Shown one piece after another: positions 44,830-57,979 of a stretch of DNA of 64,000 nt. Position 1 is the first letter of the stretch. Each line of letters opens with the position of its first letter. Under the pieces are notes generated by a model that saw only the letters and a program-made list of their open reading frames with translations, was not told where the DNA came from and did not search any database. The DNA comes from Sarcomyxa edulis (lineage: Eukaryota > Basidiomycota > Agaricomycetes > Agaricales > Mycenaceae), in the NCBI GenBank assembly GCA_009761415.1, contig QUOL01000005.1, positions 930,001 through 994,000 on the forward strand, written 5' to 3'. A program made the position numbers and the translations under genes.

Positions 44830-47800
44830 TCAGTCCCAATCTATCCTCTGAGAGTACTCCCTGATATTTGAAACAAAATTGTCCTTCACCTCATGGCCTA
44901 CTCCGGTCGCAACCTTTATTATGAGCTCATTCAGCGCCGTCGAGCCTAATATGTCCACGTGGTCGCTCGTATTAGCGCCTCCTCGAGGGATTGATGGGAT
45001 GGGTCTGTGCGGGAGCTGGAAGGCGAAACTATCAGAGGAAAGGGGAGGCACAGAAGAGCCAGAGACAGACCTCGACAGTAGTGACGTTAATCCCGGCAGG
45101 ATTCCATCGCCGCCTTTTCCAACCTTCCACGCACATAGCTCCGAGGCTGAGGAGACTAACTGTACCGTCACCCTCGCCCATCTTCACCCCATTTCGGACC
45201 TGCCAATGACAGATACTTCAGTAACATGATAACAAAGCAATCTTCATAGCAGCCACACACTTTTGGATTTACCGCTTCGTCCGTATAACCGTAATCAATC
45301 CAACTATCCCTAGCCGGCAGAGGAATCCCCAGAGGCTGTGGAGGAGGGCTGCACGCATCTTGCGAAGGATCAGTACATACCGGATCTTCACTCTCGGCGT
45401 ACTTGTCATCGTGTACTTGTTTGCCTCTGGTATACCTTGAACGACATTAGACACGTGTTGAGCCAATGTTGAAAAATGTTTACCAGTATGAGCGCTAGAG
45501 AATTACCGGACTGCAGTTAGTAGAGACCATGCTAGCTGTCGTTAAAATACCAATTCACCTCCGTTTCTTTCCCGTGCCCATAGACGCAGAACATCTTCAT
45601 CGAGGGCGCATACGGCAGTCTGAGAAACAAGCAGGATGAGGAGCATACCTATCCAGCCAGTTCCAACAATCCATACCTTATCTCTAAAGGATTACTCCAT
45701 TTTGTATGGTCGCCGTCATTCTTTTCAAGGACTCCATCGTCTTTTTCGATCCCGTTGGAATAATTAGTGGACAGCATTTTCTGTTATAAACATACTGAGT
45801 AAACGATGCTGCAGAATGGTCTAATTTCTACGGACCTGGAAGCTGGAAGGTGTATGCTCTAATATGAAAGTTCCAGCATCTTCTGCAGTCATATTGCCGT
45901 TGTCGGTGCTACTTTGAGCAACGCCTGAGTCTGAAGGGACCGATTCAGACCGTCTGAATGCGATGAATTCACCGTGAGTGTGGGTCGCGTTGACGGTATC
46001 ATCAGGCGCAGATGAGGTGTTGCCCCAAATTGTTGGTCCACCCTTCATAGAAGGTCAAAACTCGAAAGCAGAGCAGAGATGAGTTGATACCTTTATCCAC
46101 ATGCTAGCACTTCCTGCCCAACTACGGAACAGTTTTTGTCGCTCACTACGCGAAAAGAATCGTTCCAATACTACCAAGAAACCGACGGTACATCAGTCAC
46201 TGCTGTAAGTAGGAAGCCGAATGAAGAGTGAATATACCATAAGCGCCTGCAGGATTCATTTGCACAGTGTCTTTCATTTCACCTGACAAAAATGCGGCCA
46301 TCGCCTTGGCCTTGGCCGCCTCAGTCCAGTGAGATGTGAAATAAGGTCACAGACAGCACTTACGACACCCTGATAAAAACGCGCATTTGATTAGACACGT
46401 CGAATAAAACGAGTAGACGCGCATACCAGATGAGTTCCACCGATTGATATATATGCTTCAATGTGATTCTACGACGAACGGCCGGAGATTTAACGTAGGT
46501 TTTTTGCCGAATGCGTAGATGGAAGACATGAAGTGCTTACTTCGACCCAGTCAGGTCCGCCACCTCCATGCTGCGGTGATTCTACCCATTTGAAGCTGAA
46601 ACGGAGATTCAGATCCTGATGTCAAGAGATTGCAACCTGTACACTCACAAATACTGATATCGTCGGCGACGTTTGATTGCGATCATAAGCGACTGAAAGA
46701 ACGTTGAGACAGCATGAGACCTACCAGTAAGACCTGAAGTTTGATATCAGTGGATGATATAGAGGCTATCAAATAAAGAACTAACAGTAGCACCCATAGA
46801 ATGAGCGGCAACGACTGTTTTCTTCTTCTGTCGACGTCTGATATGAAAAAACGGCCTTAGCCTGGGTTTGTCTCCGGCTGATCAAAACTATACTTGCTTG
46901 AATCCCTCGATGGTACTTTTGAGTTTTGAGAAATACCCATCACGTTCTTCGAGATTGTAATACGAGAGTCTCCAATCGTATGGAGCTAAGTACAGATTAT
47001 TTGTATCGTAATTGACGACAGCAAGATTTTCTATGATTTTTGACCTGAGAAAGACGATGAAGCTTTAGAACATATGCAACAACTAAGGGACTCACCATAT
47101 CCAATATCCTTGGATGAAGCTGCTTGCGGCGTCTATACCTTCTGCTGCTCTAACCTTGGCACCAGGAGGGTCTATACCGGTGATAGGATCCAACATCATA
47201 GCGGACATCCATTTGTCACGGTTGAAGGTTACCTGTGAGATCATGTTGAATCCACCCCATACTTTTTCGCGAAAGAAGGCACGATAATCAGGAGAGGTGG
47301 ACCACGATTCAAGACCCTATGCAGAAGACAAAATAGGTGATCAGTCGACTTTGTAGTACTTGAATCATTATACACACAGTTGAGACCACCCCAGGTATGA
47401 GGACCACGGGATACACAGCGTCTAATCCTCTAGCTCTCATCTTCTCTCCTGCTTGGAACTCCCGCCCGTCATTGTTGAATTTCCAGACTTCAGGGATGGT
47501 GCTACGCAGTCGTTTCCACTCAGTTTCGACGCGTGTAAGGTCAAGGTCAGGAAGTTGTGGCACCGGGATGTCGTATTCAGCCATTAGAAGCGTCAAATGT
47601 GCATGCATGTCCTCGATATTTCCGGGTTGCAGAAGAGCGAATCCCAGAATCACACCGACTGCGTAAGATCAGGTCAATCGTAAATTTCACGGAAATGAGG
47701 GTGCACCACATACCACATATTCCAAACGGGAAGAGAAACTTCCTTGTGGCAAAGAACTGCCGTTTCTGCCATGATGATGAGATCAATAAGGTGCAGATGT

Positions 47801-47941
47801 GCCTACTCCGCTAACCTTTCCTCCTTCCTTGTGTATTTCTATCGCATCATCCTGGATTTCGTGCAATTCCTGGACAGAATGAGCATCTTGCTCGGCAGAA
47901 TCAGAGTCGGCCCATGTTTTCGTCCTTTTTATGAGTACCAT
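44830..47941 (-). CDS. LRO1: Phospholipid:diacylglycerol acyltransferase (PDAT)
   Basis: Makes triacylglycerol by moving an acyl chain from a phospholipid to diacylglycerol at the ER. The gene has more than ten exons. After a short cytosolic part and the membrane anchor (RKFLFPFGIC then VGVILGFALLQPG) come YPVVLIPGVVSTGLESW, the block IDAASSFIQGYWIWSKIIEN, YDWRLSYYNLEERDGYF, the serine motif AAHSMGA and IGGTHLGV. AGTFILEHTPSSFQ, MFCVYGHGKETE, GEGDGTVSLLSLGAMCVEGW with the Asp, and GGANTSDHVDILGST with the His follow. The catalytic Ser, Asp and His are all present. The start is placed at the ATG at 47941 (MVLIKRTKTW); the frame is open to 48037 but without an earlier ATG, so an upstream exon may exist. 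The stop is at 44830. Inner boundaries are not all resolved. Confidence 0.9.
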
Positions 47942-48720
47942 GAGATGAGAGTGTCTACGGCTAGCCGCTAGAACCTCAGTGGAAGAGCTTGAACAAGTTG
48001 GAGAGTCAGATGTTTCTGTCGAGTCGCGTCGCGCCAAACGACCACGGGCGTCTTTCTTCCTTCACCTTCATTAACGGTCAAAATGAGCTACAGTTCTGCT
48101 CATCTCTTGCTCGATTTTCTACCACCAAATCGTTGATTCTACAGCTGCGATATTCTCGAGCGGACCCCCGCTTTTCCGTACCCAATTTTATCCTGAGGCA
48201 CCAACTTCATCAGCTGGCTATCGATGGCTCTCGTCACTAAGTCCTTTAAATATCTTCAACGAGCATATGCGCACCGGCGTTTTTCCATACAGCTACAAAT
48301 TGTATCGCTTTATAATCAACGAGATACTGCTCTCCTTCCATACTCTTGGCGATGTGTGCCAATCCGTGGAGCCATCTTCGGCCCTTGGACTTCTTGCGAC
48401 TTCTTTCGTATCCTTTCCCCTCATTTAGCCCATCGGTCCGTCATGAAAACACTTCTTCAGCGGTCACAAGAGCTGCTTTACTGTACCACCTTGCATAGAA
48501 CCATAACATGGCGAGATGACAATAAAACGACACGGCTGTCCATGTGCAGGTGAGAGAACCTCAACTGCTTTAATCCCTATCCGAATTCTTCTCCATTCTA
48601 CTGCCATTCACCGCATGTATAGAGAGATACCGATTCGATTCTAATTTTGTTGAATAGATAATATGTTCCTATAAGATATCTCTGCTACTTCGACCTTTTG
48701 TCTGGATTCAAAGCATCATT
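47942..48720. other. Divergent promoter region PDAT / carboxypeptidase
   Basis: This contains GTCGCGTCGC-type repeats at 48021-48035 close to the PDAT start, and a plus-strand ORF (48224-48553) without family support. Confidence 0.3.
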
Positions 48721-51241
48721 ATGAAGCGCTTTGTCTTCCTATGCTGTCTCGTCTTGCAAAAATGTTTCTCTTTTGTGCAGGCTACAGGTGCCGCGGAGTC
48801 GATGTCTGGAATGGAGGATGCCATGCAAATTCAACGCGAACAGTTGGAGCGCTTGCGTGACTTCCTTGGTCCAGATCCCGCTGACTCTGAATTCTTCGCT
48901 GCAAAGAGGCAGCAGCCCGTGGAATCGACCATCACTTTCAGAAACCCCGCCGCTAACGCATTCTTTGTTGACGGCAATAAATTACCCGATGGTATGTGTT
49001 GATCCTTCTCTCGTTCTCTCGTTCTCGTGGTACTCATAACTTGGCCTCAATCAGTGAACTTCGATGCTGGCCCCTCTTGGGCCGGCTTATTGCCCATCTC
49101 TGGAGATCCAAAAGAGACCCGGAAACTTTTCTTCTGGTCAGTGTCTCCATCGATATCACTGTTCGTGATAACAATTTGCAAAAGTACAGGTTCTGGCCTA
49201 CGAACAACGCTTCTAACACAAAAGACCTTATATTTTGGACGAACGGTACTGCCTCTCCTTTGCAGTGTCTTCTGCAGACTCATGAGAGGCATCGCAATAT
49301 GTAGGAGGACCTGGTTGCTCTTCTCTTGAAGGCTTCTTGCAAGAAAATGGCCCGATTTGTGGGTCTGATAATTTCTTCGTACACGCACCCCTTCTGATGA
49401 TGGGAACAGCTTGGTCTTGGGGCCAGTCTGCACCCACTCCGTGAGCTTTCCTTAAAGACTCCTTTGCGAGTTTGTTTCATCTCAGTTTCTCAAAGGAATC
49501 CCTTTTCTTGGACAAATCTTTCGCATGTCCTTTGGGTCGAGCAACCTGTCGGGGTGCGATCTATCTCTGTTACAAACGTGCTTTTTCTGACTCCACTTCT
49601 CTACTTTGCGTGCTTAGACCGGCTTCAGTCGAGGCACTCCAAACATCACAAACGATGACGAACTAGCACAGCAAGTCACCGGCTTCTTGGAACAATTCTT
49701 GAAAGTATTCAGTGAACTAAAAGGGAACAATCTATACGTTACTGGCGAGAGTGTGCGTTTAGACCTCCCTTCGCTACATAATCAAGCTTACCACGAAATC
49801 TGGCTGCGTAGTATGCAGGATTTTGCAAGTTCTCCTATCGTTCCTTTTGAAATGGTCAACTGACTCAAGAACAGATGTTCCATATATTGCTAACTGGATC
49901 TACGAGCACCCTGGCTTGGACCTGAATTTGAAGGGTATCTGGATTGCGGATCCTAGTCTGACGTATGTCTAAGACTGTTGTAATTTTCGCATAACTCACA
50001 GATATTGATAGTTATGGCGTAATACAGCAAGATGTTCCTGCTCTTCGATTCGTACAGGTACGAAAATCAAGACGCTCTGATTACATGATGATTGAGCCAA
50101 GCATCCACTGGCAGGCCAACAGAAATTTATTCCCATTCAATTCTTCGTTCATGGCCACTCTTCAAAACGCGTCGGATGCGTGTGGCTTTACAGATTACCT
50201 GAACGACTTCGTGACATATCCACCTGCGGGACAATTGCCTCTGCCTATAGGGACGAACGGCACGTTCTCCTCTATAGCTAGCTGTCGGCTACATAACATG
50301 GTCCAGCGAGCCGTAGGCCTGTATGTTTGACCTTCTTCAACTTGATGCACTGTGTGGAACTGACTGTCCCAAGAATCAACCCAGTTTTCGACGTGTACAG
50401 GGTCTCAGACACCTTCCCAAACCTGTGTCCGTCTCCCGAATAACAGAGTGCTTGGATTCTATCAATGTCTGACTGTCATATTTGTAGGGAGCGTGTTGGG
50501 CTTCCCGAGGTCTACGCAGGAATTCATATATTTCAATCGGTCAGTTTCATTTTGATCTGAAATGCCCATAGTCTGATGGTACTGTATATGACAGGACTGA
50601 TGTAATTTCTCCTACGATTATCTATGCTAATCGTTTACCTTAACTCTCGCTCTCTAGGTCCAAGATGCTATTCATGCGCCCCACATAGTATGGACTTCCT
50701 GTGCTAACAATGCAGTATACGTTAATGCTGCTGGCGGACCGGGAAACGATCAGTCAATACCTTCAACCTTGAGCGTTCTTCCGAATGTTATCGAGAAATC
50801 AGTACGAACTGTGATTGTACACGGTCTTGCGGTAAGATAGTATCATTTTCGACGCCAAATCAGCACTTATTGGGGTTACACAGGATTTCATTCTGGTTGC
50901 TGAAGGGACCCGCATTGCGATTCAGTAAGCTCTCATCTTCGCGCGTTTGTCTGGTTCTCAAGCTTGATCTGCGCCGTCTAGAAACATGACTTGGGGGGGT
51001 GCCCAGGGCTTTCAGAGTCCTATCGAATCAGAGAACTTCCTGATCAAAAACATGGGAGTCTTTGGTAACACCCACACTGAGCGTGGGCTCACTTGTATGT
51101 TGTTCGATACCGCTCGTAGATCTTACCCTCAACTCTCACCTTTATCCAGACATCGAATTCTATTACAGTGGTCATATGACTCCGCGTGCGTTCCAAAGCA
51201 TCTACATTCTGCATCGCAATCTTGTTGACATGCTTGTGTAG
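48721..51241 (+). CDS. Serine carboxypeptidase (peptidase family S10), secreted or vacuolar
   Basis: Removes C-terminal residues from peptides. The first exon starts with a signal peptide (MKRFVFLCCLVLQKCFSFVQ). About a dozen exons give the family blocks in order: GPSWAGLLPI, DLIFWTNGGPGCSSLEGFLQ, ENGPI, NPFSWTNLSHVLWVEQPVG then TGFS, the nucleophile GESYAGFYVPYIA, GIWIADPSL, the Asp in VHGLADFILVAEGTRIAIQN MTW, and the His in YYSGHMTPRAFQ near the end. Ser, Asp and His are all present and several N-glycosylation sites (NASN, NSSF, NGTF) occur. The intron right after the nucleophile block needs a GC donor (TTTT|GCAAGT at 49825). The stop at 51241 lies only 157 bp from a transposon insertion. 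The family is sure; two or three exon edges are approximate. Confidence 0.9.
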
Positions 51242-51397
51242 AATTCGTCCCTTGGGCACCGTTCTCCGCGATGTCCTTCCTTCTTGGCCACCAGGATTCC
51301 CCTTCGTCCGCATGAGCTTTCTTTGGGATCTAAGACAGAGCAAGTACTTACTGGGAAAAAGCCAAATAAATAGACTTTTGAGATCGCCGCCGTGACA

Positions 51398-51404
51398 AGT
51401 ACTT
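51398..51404 (+). repeat. Target-site duplication, left copy (AGTACTT)
   Basis: Seven-base direct repeat flanking the inverted-repeat element; the right copy is at 53916-53922. Because AGTACT is itself palindromic, a 5-bp duplication (GTACT) with one more TIR base is also possible. Confidence 0.6.
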
Positions 51405-52782
51405 CTCAGTAAAAACGAAAAGTCAGGTGAAGGTCAGGCCAGGTCAGGCGAAAGTCAGGTCTAAGTCACGCATGACCGTAGACTGACTCCAGGGAAAAAA
51501 TGGTGAAGTCGTCCTGACTGTATCGTGACTTCACAGTCAGGACAAAGCGAGGTCTAGCGGGCCATCAAGGCATCACATAGTCAGCCTGCAGTCAGTTCCA
51601 AGTCACTTTACAGTCTAGTCAAAGTCGCAGAAAAGTCCTCTCAAATTTCGCTTAGCCATCCAGTGTTTGCCCGGAAACATATTTTTATTTTGAATATACA
51701 GTCTAATAACAGGAGATATATACTACGGGCTGCGTGGAGCACCCTGCTCTAATAAAGACCGCCGCAAGCCGAGTCTTCCACTTTCAATGACAGAATTGAT
51801 GGATCAAGGGAGACCTATTTGAGGGGGTATCACGACGATTGGCGGGTCCCTGGATTTCAAATTGAGTCTTTGAAGATGGAAAGGACGGAGACCTACCATC
51901 AAGACAGAAGAAAGCGACGATTTGGTGACAACCTGTAGAGTGAGCACGGGATACTTCTGGGACCGGCGTCGAGAAAGAACATCCTTGATTGGGAATTTTT
52001 GGGATGTATGGATGACATAAGTGCACTACGTGTAGGGTGCAATCACACCTCCGAGCTCCCTAAATGTCAAGTCAAGTCTGCGGAAAATGGGAAAAAATGG
52101 GGACTCACAATTTACAATCAAGACAGAACAAAGTGACGATCCGGAGAGTGGGAACAAGATATCTCTGGGACGAGGTAGGGTGTGATTCACACCTCCGTGC
52201 TCCGGACAACTTCCCCGTCGACTGTTCAAACTTTTTGGCTTGTTATCGAGGAAACTCAGCTTCTAGGTGGTAAGAGAACATACCAGTCTCAATATTTATC
52301 GCTTGAACCTGCTCAGTCGAGCGTTGCGAAAGGCGGAAGGGCAAACAGAGAGATGCAACTAACGTTAGTGCGGCAAACATGCTTCGTAAGGCTCACCATT
52401 CGAATTATCCAGCTGGAAATTGGACAGCAGTGTAAGGATCGGTATACTTAACCACCTATTCCGTCATCAACGACGAAGTCATCCTGAGGGCCGCCTTCAG
52501 CAGCCTTCCCTTCACTATACTGCGGTACTGATTCTCGTCAACCACGTCATATATCTCCGCATCCTCGTCCTAAAAACTGTTAAATTGACGCGTCTAAAAA
52601 CACCGAATACGCGTCTCATACCTTGAAAACACGAGCTCCACCTTGACAAGCACGTTTCAGTGCGGCGAGTTTGTCTAGTTTTCGGAGCCCATTGACGGCT
52701 TGGAGAAGGGGTGTCAACGTAGCGTCGGAGAAAAACACAGAAGTAGCAAGGGGTTGTTGACTGAAAACTCGAGAGTAGGCGA

Positions 52783-52790
52783 CGACGTGG
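52783..52790 (+). repeat. Target-site duplication of nested element, left copy (CGACGTGG)
   Basis: Eight-base direct repeat; the right copy is at 53601-53608. An 8-bp duplication is characteristic of hAT transposition. Confidence 0.7.
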
Positions 52791-53600
52791 TAGTGTTGCC
52801 GTCGAGGTGAGTTGACCTCGGTGGAACTCGCTTCAGTTCGAAAAGAGGCCAACTCGTGTGTTCGAAGCAAGTTCGAAGTGAAGCGAGTTGAACTCGGGAG
52901 TTATCGAGTCAGCTCGACCATTTGTCTAAATGCAGTATTTTGCTGATGTAAACTGCCTATCTCGGACTGTCGCGTGACTGTCGGCTATTCTCGACCTTTC
53001 TCGACGCGTCCTTGCTGCCTTGGTGCGTCCTCGTGAAGTCCAGTGAAGCCCTCGTCTTCAGTAGACCGCTAGATTCAAATTTCAAGCTTGCTATGAGAAT
53101 TCCTATCCTATGGGCATTCATACATCACCACACACTAAGAATTTCGACGGATGCCAGAGTCCCTGGCCGCGTCCCGGTCCTTCTCCCGCAACCCCAGCGA
53201 CGTGAACGTGTCTCTCCTTAAATTCCGTCGTTGTTCTAATCCCTACATCAACTAGCACAACAGATTTCACCAAAGAAATCAGCTCAGGCACATCAACTGG
53301 CTCGGCATTGGAGGGAGGAAAGGGTCATTGGGAGCTAGAAAGTATGAAGAATCCAACAAATCTATGGAAAATATCAAGAAAATATCCTCAGATACCAGAA
53401 TGATCCATTCGAGAGAGCCGCCTCTGTCGAACTCTTCGAGTTCCCGGCCTCGATCTCCAGCTCCTTATTGGCTGAGAGACTGTCCAAATTTGGCTCCAAC
53501 TCGCGAGCTTCTCGGCAACTCACTTCGTTACAACTCGGAAATTCGAGTTGCAACGAGTTTTCCAACTCGCTTCGCTTCAATTCGACTCGCGGCAACACTA
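52791..53600. mobile_element. Nested hAT-like miniature element (810 bp)
   Basis: Perfect 11-bp terminal inverted repeats (TAGTGTTGCCG / CGGCAACACTA) with an 8-bp target duplication CGACGTGG. Subterminal AACTCG/CGAGTT motifs recur in both orientations next to the ends (52800-52910 and 53490-53590). No transposase is encoded. It sits inside the larger element, so it inserted later. Confidence 0.75.
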
Positions 53601-53915
53601 CGACGTGGCAACGATGTGGGCTCCGAAACTAGATTTAGGGCAAGTCAAAATAACTTAGAGAATTTAGATGGTGGTGGGGGGGGCTTTGAACGAGTCTGAA
53701 GTGCCGGAGATCTGTTGTTGTTGCCAAGAGTCAGTCGATGAAGCTACAGACTCTGTGTTGACTTTTACCTGACTTTGTCCTGCCTTCAAAATGGCATGCC
53801 AAGACGAAGGAAATTACCGTGATAGTATCCTGACTTACGAATGACTCCCAGTAGACTTTGGCATGACTTTGCGTGACTTTACCTGACTTCAACCTGACTT
53901 CGCGTTTTTACTGAG

Positions 53916-53922
53916 AGTACTT
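53916..53922 (+). repeat. Target-site duplication, right copy (AGTACTT)
   Basis: Matches 51398-51404 exactly. Confidence 0.6.
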
Positions 53923-54089
53923 GAGCTAGATCATATCAGCATGAGGAGCTTTTGAATGATGAACCTGGTGACATTTGCAACAGTGCTAATTCTTAAGCTA
54001 TAACGGTTGACTCTTGAGGCACCAACACTAAACTAGTGATCCAGACTCATTTATGAACATGTATTCAATCGCATGTACCGAAACTACAC

Positions 54090-54928
54090 CTAAACTTGAG
54101 CCGAAGCATGATGCCCGAAAGAGTTCGACGCGTCTGCGTATGGATAGATCACGTCAGGTTGAGTGAGCGGTTTCGTGTCCTCGTTGTCCAGAGATACGGG
54201 ATCATATTGAGCAGCAGCGTACGGCTGAGTTTGCATGGCCATGGTTTGTCTCGCCCCCTTCTGCTCGAGCTTGGTCACGTATGCCGCCACGATGTAGCAC
54301 CCATCTACAAGGGAAAATTCTCGATCAGAAGAATGAAGTCAAAGGGTCGCGAATGGACTTGCATAATTCGATGACTAGAGGAACAGCGACAGAAGCGATA
54401 ACGACGGCTTTATTGTTTTTCGCGAAATTATTGCAATTTGTGATTGTGTCTTGGTCAGTTGAGCCGTCGATACAACGATTGAGGAATGAGGATTTGGACC
54501 TCGTGAAGTAGAGGATGATGAACACAACGCCCGCGATTAAGTGAACCACGAATAGACCGATGATCATCCTCGCATATGCAGCGATAAACTGGACTTTCTT
54601 AGTGAGGGCGCCAATGAACCTGGACGTGCGACGTAAGACGGAAGTCATCATGTATGGATAAACGTGAGCTCACCCCAAAAGCGACGAGATGGCTTGCAGA
54701 CCGTAGACTACGGTGTATATGATTGCACTCGTTTTGAAATTCCCACTGACTTCATGTTCTGAGATGCATATGATCAACTACTAGGCGTCTCACTAACAGC
54801 CAAATCAGCTGACCTTTCAGGACGTAGCCCAATGCTACGGCAGTCAAGGCAGCAAGAGCGAATTGCAGAAAAGAAATTATGACAATGCCAAAACGAAGCG
54901 GCAAGCAGCATAGAAATTTAGCTCCCAT
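54090..54928 (-). CDS. Four-helix membrane protein, unknown function (223 aa)
   Basis: Four exons on the minus strand (54814-54928, 54674-54758, 54363-54619, 54090-54304), all in frame. The start MGAKFLCCLPLRFGIVIISF has a Cys-Cys-Leu-Pro-Leu-Arg sequence just before the first span. Further spans are TSAIIYTVVYGLQAISSLLG, MIIGLFVVHLIAGVVFIILY and VVIASVAVPLVIELYGCYIV. The long loop between spans 3 and 4 holds two Cys (CIDGST, TNCNNF), and the tail is polar, rich in Gln, Pro and Tyr. The layout is that of a small tetraspan-like protein common in agaricomycetes. The last intron begins with GC (TTAT|GCAAGT), needed to continue the fourth span. Function is unknown. Confidence 0.7.
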
Positions 54929-55806
54929 CACTGAGTCTAGGTGAGAGTATTTCAGGAGTTGTAGGAGGGTAATTTGGCGATAAAAAGGCGGCTCACTGGG
55001 TGTATAAAGAGGATAGGTCTGTTGATAGGCTATGCGAAGGATTAGTACCGTTTGAACCCCGACATCCTCTCCAAAGCCGAGCGCTTGCACCACGAGGCGC
55101 GAGCGCGATTGTAAGGATGAGCGGTGATGCTATCCTAAGAAGTTGAATACTGACTTGCCAGCCTCGGTTGTGGTGCTGGCACAGTCAGCTCTAGGTTAAT
55201 CCGATCAGCGTTTGATGATTTTCTGTATGTACACCGTTGTCCTCACTGAAGTATGCGTCTATGCTTGAGATTGTGTCTTTTCGGAGCCTCGGGGTCGGAC
55301 GACATATGCATCAGACAATTAACCGTCAGCACTGCCTGGACCGTAGAGCGTGCTATGGTCTCAGGGAGTCTCTCGGAGCTTGATTTATGATCAGCGCCCC
55401 GGGAATAGTAGTAGGACATGGATTGCCAATATATGACCACGTACCGATGTATGTATACTGCATACATAGGATGGCGGTGTCATCCTCAGGCTGTTCGGTA
55501 AAACCTGTCTGTATTCAATCAGTCTATAAGGTCTCTCAAATCAGGGGCCAGCTGTCGTGTTTGAGGATGCCTAGAAAGCATTTTTTGAGGAGTATTTGGT
55601 GTAAAAATGATTGCGGCGGTGTTTCGATGGACAAGGTTTTGATGATCTTGCCTTCATCGATTGCCACCGCCATTCCTGGAATCGCAATCTTTTGATTCCT
55701 GACAGTGATACTGCGGTTAACATCTACGTGTATCCTGCTTTTGTGTATATAACGAACATCCATTTACCCCTGCCCTTCCTCTTGATCCACCACAATCTAT
55801 CTCACC
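54929..55806. other. Promoter region between membrane protein and MAP kinase
   Basis: About 0.9 kb. A minus-strand frame around 55390-55500 (EDDTAILCMQYTYI) could be an exon of a small unrecognised gene, but no start or family supports it. Confidence 0.3.
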
Positions 55807-57623
<1,817 letters not shown>

Positions 57624-57979
57624 AGATGAAGAGCTATAAGCCCACTCGAAGAGGCGAGATGGCATATACCGTATAAATGTTTTGAATAATGTAATCCCCA
57701 AGTGAGTCAGTTTTTAGGTTGGCAGGTACAACGGAAGATTCTGCGGATACCATATGGACGACGACGATTGTTTTACTGCTATATATCTATCTCTGCTTGA
57801 GCTGGGTTTCCTAGTCTGACGAAAAATGTACTATTTAGCGTGCTAGCTTGAAGGATACATGTTTTTGGGCCGATACTTCGTCCTCGATCATGGAGGTCCG
57901 TTTGCCCAGGTCATGTTCAGACCCCTCTATAATTCCATTTCTACGCAATCAAGAAGTGCAACGACGAGAAAGAGCGAGT
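57624..57979. other. Convergent 3-prime intergenic
   Basis: This lies between the MAP kinase and F-box gene ends. Nothing distinctive was noticed. Confidence 0.3.

Larger units (their letters stand above)
51405..53915. mobile_element. Non-autonomous DNA transposon with terminal inverted repeats (2.5 kb)
   Basis: The ends are perfect inverted repeats of at least 13 bp (CTCAGTAAAAACG at 51405-51417; CGTTTTTACTGAG at 53903-53915), flanked by AGTACTT on both sides. Inside each end are many short AGTCAGG / AAGTCA motifs running inward, typical of subterminal transposase-binding repeats. No transposase ORF is present; internal frames are short. The end type and 7-8 bp duplication would fit a hAT- or KDZ-like mover, but this cannot be decided without the transposase. 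A second element is nested within it. Confidence 0.75.

Noticed and set aside
47942..48037. PDAT start at 48037
   Set aside because: The codon there is TTG, not ATG; the first ATG in frame is 47941.
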